A stretch of DNA of 56,596 bases from Oscillospiraceae bacterium (GCA_017632775.1 JAGBQR010000034.1:1-56596), one strand, 5' to 3'. Numbered from the stretch's first letter, positions 31,437-39,661 are shown. The notes: a model not told the origin generated them from the sequence alone. Made by a program: numbers and translations.

Positions 31437-32729
31437 ATGAATCCCTTTAATCAGACCAACCCCAGACCTTACGGTCGTTCGGTTTCCATTATCGGTGTTG
31501 GCTGCACCCCCTTTATGGAGACGCTGAACAACCCCGAAACGGAGGGACTTACCGACGGTGAACTCTTTGGTTACGCCGCCCTGAAGGCGATGGAAGACGC
31601 CGGAGTCACACCCAAGGATGTCCAGTTCTATTATCATGGCTGTGCAAGCCCGCTGAACGGCAGCAACTATCTTACTCCGAACATGCAGGTCGCGGAATGG
31701 TTCGGTATGCGCGGCAAAGCTTCTGTACACCACTCCGAAGCCTGCTGCACGGGATATCTTGCCGTGGACATTGCCGCGCAGGCGATCGCGTCCGGCAAGT
31801 ATGATATTGTCCTCACCGGCGGTATCGATTTCGGCGATGCTCTGGCCGAACAGGGCGTGCCTGCCCACATGCGTCACCATTTCTCCTTCGAAGAGTTCCA
31901 GCGTTCCACCGAGTGGCTCACGGACAACGCCTATTCCAGACATCTGCTTGCCAATGTCGGCCACGACTACGGCGCTGTCTGGTATCAGGAGAAAGCGGGC
32001 CTCACAGATGATGAGATCGACAAAGCTCTCTGCAAACTTGCCATCATTGCCCGCGAGAATGCCAAGAACAATCCGCTTGCCATTGATCATAAGACCTATC
32101 AGGAAGAAGCCAGGGAAGCCGGGTACGACGACGTGATGGAATACATGCAGTCCGACCTGAACCCCAAGATCGGACAGGCCCAGCGCATCACCGGACTGGA
32201 GCACAAGTGTGACGGCGCGACCTGCCTGATCCTCTGTGCTACCGATCTGGCGGAGAAATACACCAAGAACAAGCCCATCGAGATTCTTGGAGTCGGCAAT
32301 TCCGCCCTTGAAGCCAGCAACCCGATCCTTGAGATCGACGCTACCCGTGAAGCCTGCCGTCAGGTCTATAATGAGACCGGACTGACGGGGGATGACATCG
32401 ACCTGATGTATATCAATGACTTTATCATCACCTCTCAGCTTCTTGCTTCCGAACTGGCAGGATATATCCCAGAGAATCAGGCTTGGAAATATGTGATGGA
32501 TGGCCGTACCCGCTTTGACGGAGACAAGCCCATCAACCCCAACGGCGGACGCTGCGCATTCGGACATGCCCATGCGGCATCCGGGCTTGCAGACTTCTAT
32601 GATGCGGTCCTGCAGATCCGCGGCAAGGCGGAAGATCACCAGATCAAAAAGCAGCCGAAAACGGTTTTCCTCCGCGGATTCGGCGGCGGCCAGAACGTCT
32701 GCACCGTGATCATCCGGGAAAAAGACTGA
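31437..32729 (+). CDS. SCP2-type thiolase-like acyltransferase
   Basis: 430 residues, GGAGG upstream. The thiolase fold is clear, with C103 in EACCTGYLAV at the nucleophile position and IVLTGGIDF after it. D328 in INDF matches the second-half acid motif, and G376-H377 in NPNGGRCAFGHAHAASG is the active-site His loop. The C-terminal GFGGGQNVC replaces the usual CxG motif of biosynthetic thiolases. This is the SCP2/archaeal-type group that forms complexes with DUF35 Zn-ribbon/OB proteins, and such a protein is encoded next. It could condense or cleave acyl thioesters. The absence of the classical second Cys motif leaves the reaction open. Confidence 0.85.
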   Translation: MNPFNQTNPRPYGRSVSIIGVGCTPFMETLNNPETEGLTDGELFGYAALKAMEDAGVTPKDVQFYYHGCASPLNGSNYLTPNMQVAEWFGMRGKASVHHSEACCTGYLAVDIAAQAIASGKYDIVLTGGIDFGDALAEQGVPAHMRHHFSFEEFQRSTEWLTDNAYSRHLLANVGHDYGAVWYQEKAGLTDDEIDKALCKLAIIARENAKNNPLAIDHKTYQEEAREAGYDDVMEYMQSDLNPKIGQAQRITGLEHKCDGATCLILCATDLAEKYTKNKPIEILGVGNSALEASNPILEIDATREACRQVYNETGLTGDDIDLMYINDFIITSQLLASELAGYIPENQAWKYVMDGRTRFDGDKPINPNGGRCAFGHAHAASGLADFYDAVLQIRGKAEDHQIKKQPKTVFLRGFGGGQNVCTVIIREKD

Positions 32730-32747
32730 GAAAGGGGAAGTAGAGAT

Positions 32748-33737
32748 ATGGCTATCAAACTGGAAAGACTTGTCAAGACCTATTATGACACCCTTGAAGA
32801 GGGCAAAGTCCTCGGAAGAAAATGCCCGGTATGCGGCAATGTGGAGTGGCCTCCGGTCTATGCCTGCAATGCCTGCGGCGCCATGGAGACCGAATGGTGC
32901 GAGATGAGCGGGAAAGGTGAGATCATTCAGCTGATCCAGCCCACGGCCATGAGTCTGAAGCCGGCCTACAAACATCTTGAACCTTACGCTTACGCCTGGG
33001 TCAAATGCGCGGAAGGACCGGAGAGAAACGTGATGATCCGCGGGATAACCCGTCAGAATGCGGCTTATGTGCGTGCTCATCTGCCCTATCCGGTGCATAT
33101 GGAAATCGTCCAGATGAACCGGTATAAGACCTGCGTTTTTGCCATCGATCCCATCGAGGCGGACGGAACCCCGGCCAAGGCAGCGGAACCGGCTGCAGCA
33201 GCGCCCGTGAGCGGGACGCTGGAGGCTCTCAAGGAACTGTTTGCGCAGACCTACGGTGTCGATGCTGCCACTCTGAGCGGTGCCACCCTCCTTGAGGATA
33301 TGCAGGGACCTTCCGTCAAATTCGTTGGACTCGTTGCCCGTCTTGAAGATGAGTTCGATGCGGTCATTTCTGTTACGGAGGCGTCTGCTGCCAAGACGAT
33401 CGGCGGCCTCGCGGCTTTGATCGACGGCGGAGAGGCAGCCCCTGCTGAATCAGCGGCCGCAGCGGCTCCTGCAGATACGGCATCAGCTGCCGGAGCCGAG
33501 GAAGAGAGCGAGACGCTTCAGGCGCTCAAAGAACTCTTTGCCAAGACCTATAAGGTGGACGCTTCCACGCTGAAAGCGGACACACCGATGGATTCATTGG
33601 AAGGACCGTCCGTCCTCTTTGTCGGCCTTGTGGCCCGTCTTGAGGATGAATTCGACGCGGTCATTTCCGTTACGGAGGCGTCTGCTGCCAAGACAATCGG
33701 CGGCCTCGCCAAACTGGTCGACGCTGAGAGAGAATAA
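32748..33737 (+). CDS. DUF35 Zn-ribbon/OB-fold protein fused to two acyl-carrier-like domains
   Basis: 329 residues, starting 18 bases after the thiolase. Residues 26-43 are a rubredoxin-like zinc ribbon (CPVC...CNAC), and residues ~50-140 are the OB fold (GKGEIIQLIQPT; VMIRGI). An Ala/Pro linker leads to two carrier-like domains, about 157-225 and 255-325. Each has an ALKELFA(Q/K)TY first helix and a GPSV(K/L)FVGLVARLEDEFDAV second helix. The Ser at 189 and 288 aligns with the phosphopantetheine Ser of acyl carrier proteins, but the motif is P-S-V rather than D-S-L. DUF35 proteins assist thiolases and HMG-CoA synthases; the double carrier fusion is unusual to me. Confidence 0.85.
   Translation: MAIKLERLVKTYYDTLEEGKVLGRKCPVCGNVEWPPVYACNACGAMETEWCEMSGKGEIIQLIQPTAMSLKPAYKHLEPYAYAWVKCAEGPERNVMIRGITRQNAAYVRAHLPYPVHMEIVQMNRYKTCVFAIDPIEADGTPAKAAEPAAAAPVSGTLEALKELFAQTYGVDAATLSGATLLEDMQGPSVKFVGLVARLEDEFDAVISVTEASAAKTIGGLAALIDGGEAAPAESAAAAAPADTASAAGAEEESETLQALKELFAKTYKVDASTLKADTPMDSLEGPSVLFVGLVARLEDEFDAVISVTEASAAKTIGGLAKLVDAERE
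33306..33412 (+). repeat. Direct repeat, copy 1 (carrier-like domain)
   Basis: A 107-base segment of the first carrier-like domain, repeated 297 bases downstream. Over the last 76 bases the copies differ at five positions, all third-codon and silent. This points to recent duplication or gene conversion under strong protein-level selection. Confidence 0.85.
33603..33709 (+). repeat. Direct repeat, copy 2 (carrier-like domain)
   Basis: Second copy of the 107-base segment starting at 33306. It encodes the same FVGLVARLEDEF helix and the following EASAAKTIGGLA. Confidence 0.85.
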
Positions 33738-33747
33738 ACGAAGAAGA

Positions 33748-33796
33748 ACACAAAAGAGCAGATCCTCCCGAGAAGGGAGGATCTGCTCTTTTGTGT
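33748..33796 (+). terminator. Terminator of the pta-thiolase-DUF35 operon
   Basis: ACACAAAAGAGCAGATCCTC continuing to CCC, pairs perfectly with its complement around a five-base loop and ends in TTTTGTGT. Confidence 0.9.
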
Positions 33797-33850
33797 CTGC
33801 GGACGAATGTGAACAAAGCATAAAAACGGAAGAAAGCAGACGGCATCGCG

Positions 33851-33879
33851 TTTACAAGGATAGCCTTTGATGGTAGAAT
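33851..33879 (+). promoter_or_regulatory. Promoter of the BspA-like repeat protein gene
   Basis: TTTACA (33851-33856) and TAGAAT (33874-33879), 17 bases apart. The transcript would begin only about ten bases before the ATG at 33895. Confidence 0.55.
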
Positions 33880-33894
33880 ACAGGCATCAGAAGC

Positions 33895-34683
33895 ATGCGG
33901 AGAAATTCAGTGAGGGATCGGTTTATAAAAAAGCGGGAAGAAGGCTCCGGAGCGGAGGAAAAGATCCGGTTCCGGGACCTCTATGTCCGACCGCCAAAAG
34001 AAAAAAAGCCCGGGAAGATCTACGGGCTTCTCTTTGTCGCGCTCTGCGTTGCCGGATTCGGTTTTCTGCTTCGGAAAGATGCGGAAGATCGCACGGAGCA
34101 GATCCCCGGAACAGAGTTGACGGAGATAATCACAGAAAAAGCGGTGGAAGAAAAACCGGAAGTCACGATCCCGAGTTATTCACAGAACCCCGGACAGGCT
34201 CAGGTCGTATATGACCGCTATGAGATCAATTCCATCGTCTATGAGGTCCGGGGGGCTGCCGCCTACGTGGTGGGGACGGTGGGAAACAGCAAAAACGTAA
34301 AATACCTCACGGTGGAGCAGACTGTACTGTTCACGTACCCGGTCGTGGAGATCTGTGAGGATGCTTTCCGTGACTGCACCAAGCTGCTGAAGATCCATAT
34401 CCCGGACAGTGTCATCATTCTGGGGGAGCGGGCGTTTTACAACTGTGAGCGCCTGGAAAAGGTACGCCTCTCTGAAAACCTCGTTACGGTCGGTAAACAG
34501 GCGTTTGCAGGCTGTTCCTCTCTGCAGACCATCGCTGTCCCGTCCTCTGTGAAAGAACTGACAGCGGATGTTTTTGAAGGCGATACGTCCCTTCTCCGGG
34601 TAACGATCCCGGAATCATGCCGGATACCGGCGGGGGAGGATCCGTTCGGGCTGGGTCCGCTGCTGATCCTGGAATGGTATTAA
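33895..34683 (+). CDS. Single-pass membrane protein with BspA-type leucine-rich repeats
   Basis: 262 residues from ATG 33895. A GTG at 33910 is the better-supported start because GGAG lies seven bases before it, while the ATG has no site and almost no leader. A basic cytoplasmic head (residues 1-40) precedes one membrane segment (~42-60). The outside part carries LRR_5/BspA repeats: ICEDAFRDCTKLLKIHIPDSV, ILGERAFYNCERLEKVRL and VGKQAFAGCSSLQTIAVPSSV, split over successive units. Such repeats mediate protein or host-surface contacts. It is monocistronic between two terminators and convergent with the rnf operon. The binding partner is unknown. Confidence 0.83.
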   Translation: MRRNSVRDRFIKKREEGSGAEEKIRFRDLYVRPPKEKKPGKIYGLLFVALCVAGFGFLLRKDAEDRTEQIPGTELTEIITEKAVEEKPEVTIPSYSQNPGQAQVVYDRYEINSIVYEVRGAAAYVVGTVGNSKNVKYLTVEQTVLFTYPVVEICEDAFRDCTKLLKIHIPDSVIILGERAFYNCERLEKVRLSENLVTVGKQAFAGCSSLQTIAVPSSVKELTADVFEGDTSLLRVTIPESCRIPAGEDPFGLGPLLILEWY

Positions 34684-34719
34684 AGAAAAACCGGTCCCTC
34701 AAGGGACCGGTTTTTCTTT
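34682..34719. terminator. Bidirectional terminator shared by the BspA-like gene and rnfB
   Basis: AAAGAAAAACCGGTCCCT and its exact complement around a two-base loop, T-rich on both strands. Confidence 0.9.
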
Positions 34720-35519
34720 CAGACATCCTTCATGAATTCGATGCATTTCACAGGGCAGTTCTGTACACATTTGCCGCAACCGTTGCAGAGTGTGTAGTCG
34801 ATCCGGGCAACGTTGTAATGCAGGGTGATGGCTTTCTGCTCACATTCCCGGACACATCTTCCGCAGGCGATGCAGCCGGCCTTGCACTGCTTCCGGGTGT
34901 CCACGCCCTTTTCATGGTTGGCGCACATGACGGTAGGCCTGGGCTCGCGCAGAGGCGGATAGAGATAAATGATCTTTTTCGGACAGACATCCTTGCAGGA
35001 GCCGCAGCCCGTGCATTTATCCTTATCGATCACGGCAACACCGTTCTCGATACGGATTGCATCAAACTTGCATACCCGTACGCAGTCCCCGAAGCCGAGG
35101 CAGCCGAAGGGGCAGGAGCGGTTTCCGTTATATACGGAGTTACAGGCCGAGCAGGTCGGTATTCCATTGTATTCAAAGCGCTGTGACGTGTTGTCCAGAT
35201 TTCCTCGGCAGGCGACAAAGGCTTTGTACGGTTCGGTATCTCCTGCGTCCGTGCCCATGATCTCGGCTATTTTCGCTGCGGTGTCCGCACCGCCGGGAAC
35301 ACAGCGGTTTACAGCTTCACCTCCGACGATCGCCTTGGCGTATGCCGCGCATCCGGCAAATCCGCAGGAACCGCAGTTGGCTCCCGGGAGTGCCTCTGTG
35401 ATCTCGCCGACCCGGCGGTCTTCCTTCACGGCAAGGATCCGGGAGGCAATCACCAGCACGATCCCGCCGACCAGACCAACAGCGGCGATTACGATAACAG
35501 CTATCATGATTCCATTCAT
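34719..35519 (-). CDS. rnfB: Rnf complex subunit RnfB (ferredoxin-binding iron-sulfur subunit)
   Basis: 266 residues from ATG 35519, with AGGAGG eight bases upstream; the longer frame to 35591 overlaps rnfA. One N-terminal membrane helix (IAVIVIAAVGLVGGIVL) is followed by the RnfB Fe-S domain LPGANCGSCGFAGCAAYAKA. Multiple ferredoxin-type clusters follow: CPFGCLGFGDCVRVC, CTGCGSCKDVC, CIACGRCVREC and CNGCGKCVQNC. It receives electrons from reduced ferredoxin and passes them into the membrane complex. It is the last gene of the operon, 13 bases after rnfA, and ends at the shared hairpin. Confidence 0.95.
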   Translation of the reverse strand: MNGIMIAVIVIAAVGLVGGIVLVIASRILAVKEDRRVGEITEALPGANCGSCGFAGCAAYAKAIVGGEAVNRCVPGGADTAAKIAEIMGTDAGDTEPYKAFVACRGNLDNTSQRFEYNGIPTCSACNSVYNGNRSCPFGCLGFGDCVRVCKFDAIRIENGVAVIDKDKCTGCGSCKDVCPKKIIYLYPPLREPRPTVMCANHEKGVDTRKQCKAGCIACGRCVRECEQKAITLHYNVARIDYTLCNGCGKCVQNCPVKCIEFMKDV

Positions 35520-35532
35520 ACAGAAAACCTCC

Positions 35533-36129
35533 TTAAGCCCCGAAGATGTTCTCCACGAGCCCGCCGAAGCCGGTGAAGCATAGCGCCACAATGGCGGCGG
35601 AGATCAGGGTGATGGGCAGATCCTGGAAGGATTTGGGCGGTCTGGCGCGTTCCACGCTGCGGCGAACGATAGAGAACAGGACCATTGCCAGCAGGAATCC
35701 GAGTCCCGCACCGACGGAGCAGATCATCGATTCAAGAAAATTGTATCCTTCATCGATGTTCAGGATCGTCACGCCGAGCACGGCGCAGTTGGTGGTGATG
35801 AGGGGCAGATAGATGCCGAGGGCGGAATAAAGGGGCGGAACATATTTACGCAGTACGAGTTCCAGCAGCTGAACGAGGATCGCAATGACGAGAATGAACA
35901 CGATCGTCTGGAAGCTTTCCAGATGCCACAGTTCCAGCAGCTGCTGCAAAGGCCAGGTTACCGCGGTGGCAAGGGCCATGACGGCGGTAACGGCAAGACC
36001 CATGCCCGAGGCGGAATCCATCTTTTTACTGACGCCGAGAAAAGAGCAGATCCCGAGAAATTTGACGAGAACATAGTTGTTCACCAGGATCATGCTGAAG
36101 AAAATCGATGCAAGTTTAGCGGCTGTCAT
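35533..36129 (-). CDS. rnfA: Rnf complex subunit RnfA
   Basis: 198 residues, six membrane helices. Typical features are the N-terminal FFSMILVNNYVLVKFLGICSF with the cluster-binding Cys in the first helix region, TAVMALATAVTWPL, and ITTNCAVLGVTILN with the second conserved Cys. RnfA and RnfE are homologous with inverted topology and hold a [2Fe-2S] cluster between them in the membrane. They form the core through which electrons cross and ion pumping is coupled. It overlaps rnfE by four bases and is 13 bases from rnfB. Confidence 0.96.
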   Translation of the reverse strand: MTAAKLASIFFSMILVNNYVLVKFLGICSFLGVSKKMDSASGMGLAVTAVMALATAVTWPLQQLLELWHLESFQTIVFILVIAILVQLLELVLRKYVPPLYSALGIYLPLITTNCAVLGVTILNIDEGYNFLESMICSVGAGLGFLLAMVLFSIVRRSVERARPPKSFQDLPITLISAAIVALCFTGFGGLVENIFGA

Positions 36130-36785
36130 GCTGTTACATCCTCCTTACTGCTGATTTCTGCGGAGGCAGGTTCCGTGTTCACGGCTTCTTTCTTTCTGTT
36201 TTTGCGAAGATCCAGATATGCGGCGGCGGCCATCAGGATTCCGAATACGAAGAAGCCGCCGGGAGGTGTGATGAATACGATCATCGGCGGGATCGGAAGA
36301 TGGAGATTCAGACCGAATATGCTTCCGTTTCCGAGAATCTCACGGATCGTTCCCATGAGCACAAGAGTGAGCGTGAAGCCAAGACCCATTCCGAGTCCGT
36401 CCAGCGCTGAGTCAAATACTTTGTTCTTGGAGGCGAACATCTCCGCTCTTCCGAGAATGATGCAGTTGACAACGATCAGAGGCAGATAAACACCGAGCGA
36501 GGAGTTCAGAGCCGGCAGATAGGCGCGTACCAGCAGCATCAGGATCGTGACGAACGTTGCGATGATGGTGATATAGGCGGGAAGACGGACTTTGGAAGGA
36601 ATGACGTTCCGGAGAGCTGAAATGGCGATGCCGGAAAAGATCAGGACGAATGTGGCGCTAAGACCCATTCCGAGACCATTCATGGCCAGGGTCGTGACGG
36701 CCAGGGTGGGACAGGTGCCCAGAACAAGACGGAGAGCCGGGTTTTCCTTTAAAATACCGTTGAGGACAATATCAGCTTTTTTCAT
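36126..36785 (-). CDS. rnfE: Rnf complex subunit RnfE
   Basis: 219 residues, about six membrane helices. Landmarks are NPALRLVLGTCPTLAVTTLA at the N-terminus, IPSKVRLPAYITIIATFVT, and YLPLIVVNCIILGRAEMFA, which mirrors the Cys-bearing helix of RnfA. A charged C-terminal tail of ~35 residues (RKNRKKEAVNTEPASAEIS) extends into the cytoplasm. It is the partner of RnfA in the membrane core and overlaps rnfG and rnfA by four bases each, so the operon is translationally coupled here. Confidence 0.95.
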   Translation of the reverse strand: MKKADIVLNGILKENPALRLVLGTCPTLAVTTLAMNGLGMGLSATFVLIFSGIAISALRNVIPSKVRLPAYITIIATFVTILMLLVRAYLPALNSSLGVYLPLIVVNCIILGRAEMFASKNKVFDSALDGLGMGLGFTLTLVLMGTIREILGNGSIFGLNLHLPIPPMIVFITPPGGFFVFGILMAAAAYLDLRKNRKKEAVNTEPASAEISSKEDVTA

Positions 36786-37318
36786 GATGCGTTTCCTCCG
36801 GTTACAGTCTTATAGGCTTCCATGGCAAGGTTGATGGCGGAAACGGACGCCCGGGAAGAAATCGTTGCGCCGGAAACGGCGTCGATCCCGTCCAGGGTCA
36901 GTTTATCGGCTTTCTTTCCGGAAAACTGTTCATAGAAAGAAGGAAGAGTGACCTTCTGGCCGAGTCCCGGGGTTTCGCTGTTGTCCATCATGACGACGCG
37001 GATGATATTTCCGGAATCGTCAAAACTGACGGCTGCCGGGACCTGGCCGCCGTACCCTCTGGACTGTGCGGTGATCACATAGCCGGCACCATTGTCTGCT
37101 TTCAGCACCGCGGTGACACCATCGATCTCACAGGGGAGCTGTGTGAAGGAATCGGCTTCGGGAAGCACCTCATAATAGACCTTATAGGTGCTTTCACGAA
37201 CGTTTTCACTGATTATAGGGGCAGTCAGATGATCTACTTCTGCAAGCAGAAACGCGGAAACAGCCGCGATCGCAAGAAGAACAAGAACCGGCTTGATGTA
37301 TTCTCTCCAGGATTTCAT
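36782..37318 (-). CDS. rnfG: Rnf complex subunit RnfG (covalent FMN subunit)
   Basis: 178 residues. One N-terminal membrane helix (VLLAIAAVSAFLLAEV) and an extracytoplasmic FMN-binding domain. The flavinylation motif is SGAT in DAVSGATISSRAS, whose Thr carries FMN by a phosphoester bond. GYGGQVPAAVSFD and DNSETPGLGQKV are further family marks. It overlaps rnfD and rnfE by four bases each. The flavin transferase ApbE needed for attachment is not encoded in this window. Confidence 0.95.
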   Translation of the reverse strand: MKSWREYIKPVLVLLAIAAVSAFLLAEVDHLTAPIISENVRESTYKVYYEVLPEADSFTQLPCEIDGVTAVLKADNGAGYVITAQSRGYGGQVPAAVSFDDSGNIIRVVMMDNSETPGLGQKVTLPSFYEQFSGKKADKLTLDGIDAVSGATISSRASVSAINLAMEAYKTVTGGNAS

Positions 37319-38250
37319 TTCTTCGCGGCACCTCCTCCCAGGGGGACCCTTCTGGTCTTCTCATTGATAATGGGTACCAGAAGGTTCATGAGCAGGATCG
37401 AGTAGCTGACACCTTCGCGCATGTTTCCGAAGAAGCGGATCATGCACGTAATGACGCCGCAGCCTGCGGCAAATATGATCTTCCCGAGATGCGTGTAGGG
37501 AGAGGTCACATAATCAGTCGCCATGAAAATGGCTCCGAGGAGGAGTCCGCCGGACAGGACCTGCTGCAGGGGATTATAACCGAAGATCCAGCTGAGCACG
37601 AAGACGGTTCCGACATATACAGCCGGGATCGTGATTTCAATCGTATGTGTGACAAGCAGCCAGATGAGTCCGGCCAGGAGTGCTACGGCACAGGTTTCAC
37701 CGATCACTCCGCCATGTGTTCCGAGCAGAAGATCCATCAGAGGAAGTCCTGCCTTGCCGGCGGCGAGCGGAGTGGCGGAGGTGAGCGCGTCACAGGCTTG
37801 GAAGAGCCGCGGATAGGTGTATGAGGTCATCAGAGAGGGAAAACTGACCGCCAGCGTGATCCTGGCGACGATCGCCGGGTTGGCGAAGTTGTAGCCGATC
37901 CCGCCGAACAGCTCCTTCACCACGATGATCGCGACGATTGCCCCGATGACCGGTATATACAGAGGAATGGAGGCAGGCAGGTTGAAAGCAAGCAGCAGAC
38001 CGGTGATTATTGCGGAGAGGTCTCTGATGGACTGCTTTTCCTTCCGGACAGCGCACCATGCAGCTTCACAGAGCACAGCGGAAGCCACCGAGACGGCTTC
38101 TACCAGCAGAGCACGGAAACCGAACAGGATCACGGAGGCGACCAGGGCAGGCATCAGGGCGAGGATCACGTTCAGCATGATGGATTGCGTCGTGTCTTTG
38201 GAGCGAATATGCGGAGAAGCGGAAACAATATAGTTTTCCTGCATATCCAT
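37315..38250 (-). CDS. rnfD: Rnf complex subunit RnfD
   Basis: 311 residues, about nine membrane segments. The N-terminus (VSASPHIRSKDTTQSIMLNVI) is typical of RnfD/NqrB. The covalent FMN site is TSATPLA in ACDALTSATPLAAGK. GGIGYNFANPAIVAR and FMATDYVTSPYT are further conserved loops. It binds FMN covalently and probably takes part in ion translocation. It starts inside the rnfC stop (TAATG overlap) and overlaps rnfG by four bases. Confidence 0.95.
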   Translation of the reverse strand: MDMQENYIVSASPHIRSKDTTQSIMLNVILALMPALVASVILFGFRALLVEAVSVASAVLCEAAWCAVRKEKQSIRDLSAIITGLLLAFNLPASIPLYIPVIGAIVAIIVVKELFGGIGYNFANPAIVARITLAVSFPSLMTSYTYPRLFQACDALTSATPLAAGKAGLPLMDLLLGTHGGVIGETCAVALLAGLIWLLVTHTIEITIPAVYVGTVFVLSWIFGYNPLQQVLSGGLLLGAIFMATDYVTSPYTHLGKIIFAAGCGVITCMIRFFGNMREGVSYSILLMNLLVPIINEKTRRVPLGGGAAKK

Positions 38251-39590
38251 TATTTTTTACCCCCTTTCCCGCTTTTTTTGAGGATCCCCTTGGAGAGTGT
38301 CATTACTTCTGTCAGCGGACGTTTGGCCGGACAGACATAGCTGCAGCAGCCGCAGCCGATACAGATATCCACATTAAGGCCTTCAAACTTATCAAATTCA
38401 TAGCGTTCAAACGCCATCCCGATTTCCACAGGAGAAAGGCCCATGGGACAGGCACTGATGCACCTTCCGCAGTGGATGCATGGCGTGATCTCCGGGGTTT
38501 TTGCCAGTTTCTCGGAGAAGGCAAGTACTCCGTTGTTCTGACGCACGATGGGGTAATCTGTCCGGAACTGTGCCACGCCCATCATCGGTCCGCCGAGGAT
38601 CACCTTCTTGGGGTCTTCCTTTAACCCGCAGTAATTGAGAACGTCCTTGATCTGTGTCCCGATGGGGACCTCGAGATTCTTGGGGTTCTCGATGGCGTCT
38701 CCGGCCACGGTCAGACGCTTGCTGACGAGAGGCATCCCTGTCTGAAGGTATTTGCCGATCGAGGAGACTGTCGTCACGTTCAGCATGATCACGCCGACCA
38801 CCGTATGTCTTGCCCCGCGGGGTACGATCCGTCCGGTCGCGTTTTTGATGAGGATGTTCTGGGCGCCCTGCGGATAGCGGGACTGGAGAACACAGACATC
38901 GATCCGGTCATCGCTCGCGGCCTTTTTCGTCATCAGGTCGATCGCAGCTTCCTTGTTGTCCTCGATGCAGATCAGGCACTTGGGGATATCCAGGTATTTC
39001 AGGCATGCATCGATTCCATAGAGAATGGTGTCGGGATGCTCGAGAAATTCACGGTTGTCCGTTGTCAGATACGGTTCACATTCAGCTCCGTTGATGAGCA
39101 GAGTGTCGATGTCAGGCAGGTTTTTCGGCTGCACCTTGATATCGGTCGGAAAACCCGCTCCGCCCAGTCCGACGATACCGGACATGCTGAGCGCGTCCAC
39201 AAAGCTGGTGAAGTCGTGGACTTCAGGAGGCTTGATGGAAGGATCCGGTTCCTGCAGACCGTCCGGCTTGACGATGACGATCGTTTCGCCCATACCGGCT
39301 TTATGAAAGATCCTTTCGATGCCGGAAACCGTCCCGGAAACACTGCTGAAAATATGCATGCTCATGGCTGTCGGCGCTTTGCCTACCATGGTGCCCACAT
39401 ACACATGGTCACCCTTTTCAACGCAGGGCACGCACGGGGCGCCGGTATGCTGGACCATGGAAATGACGACCTGTTCCGGGAGAGGGAGATACTCAGTGGG
39501 GAAGTTTGCCGTGTCCTTGTGATGCCGGATTTTGAGACCGCCGGTTTTCTGCCTGGTACCGGCATATTTGAATACATCGCTGAATCCCAT
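38250..39590 (-). CDS. rnfC: Rnf complex subunit RnfC (NADH-binding)
   Basis: 446 residues, the first gene of the operon, GAGGA upstream of the ATG. The N-terminal part carries the barrel-sandwich region (PLPEQVVISMVQHTGAPCVPCVEKGD). The NuoF-like nucleotide region has GIVGLGGAGFPTDIKVQP, INGAECEPYLTTD and ILGGPMMG. Two ferredoxin clusters follow: CIHCGRCISACPMG and CIGCGCCSYVCPAKR. It oxidises or reduces NAD(H) at the membrane and exchanges electrons with the other subunits. The promoter and the Rex-type site lie directly upstream. Confidence 0.96.
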   Translation of the reverse strand: MGFSDVFKYAGTRQKTGGLKIRHHKDTANFPTEYLPLPEQVVISMVQHTGAPCVPCVEKGDHVYVGTMVGKAPTAMSMHIFSSVSGTVSGIERIFHKAGMGETIVIVKPDGLQEPDPSIKPPEVHDFTSFVDALSMSGIVGLGGAGFPTDIKVQPKNLPDIDTLLINGAECEPYLTTDNREFLEHPDTILYGIDACLKYLDIPKCLICIEDNKEAAIDLMTKKAASDDRIDVCVLQSRYPQGAQNILIKNATGRIVPRGARHTVVGVIMLNVTTVSSIGKYLQTGMPLVSKRLTVAGDAIENPKNLEVPIGTQIKDVLNYCGLKEDPKKVILGGPMMGVAQFRTDYPIVRQNNGVLAFSEKLAKTPEITPCIHCGRCISACPMGLSPVEIGMAFERYEFDKFEGLNVDICIGCGCCSYVCPAKRPLTEVMTLSKGILKKSGKGGKK

Positions 39591-39613
39591 AGTCGTTTCC
39601 TCACGTACACAGT

Positions 39614-39631
39614 TTGTTAATTTATGAACAA
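39614..39631. promoter_or_regulatory. Rex-type redox operator in front of rnf
   Basis: TTGTTAA-TTTA-TGAACAA matches the Rex consensus TTGTTAANNNNTTAACAA at all but one position. It starts 23 bases before rnfC and ends just before the -10 box, so a bound repressor would cover the transcription start. Rex releases DNA at high NADH/NAD+. Confidence 0.75.
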
Positions 39632-39661
39632 AGTATAACTCTATTTGGGAGTAACTGTCAA
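39632..39661 (-). promoter_or_regulatory. Promoter of the rnfCDGEAB operon
   Basis: On the minus strand consensus TTGACA (39656-39661) and TATACT (39632-39637), 18 bases apart. Confidence 0.85.

Noticed and set aside
31410-33098. A 562-codon open frame antisense to the thiolase and DUF35 genes
   Set aside because: Shadow frame of high-GC coding sequence; the sense genes have active-site and zinc motifs in the right order.
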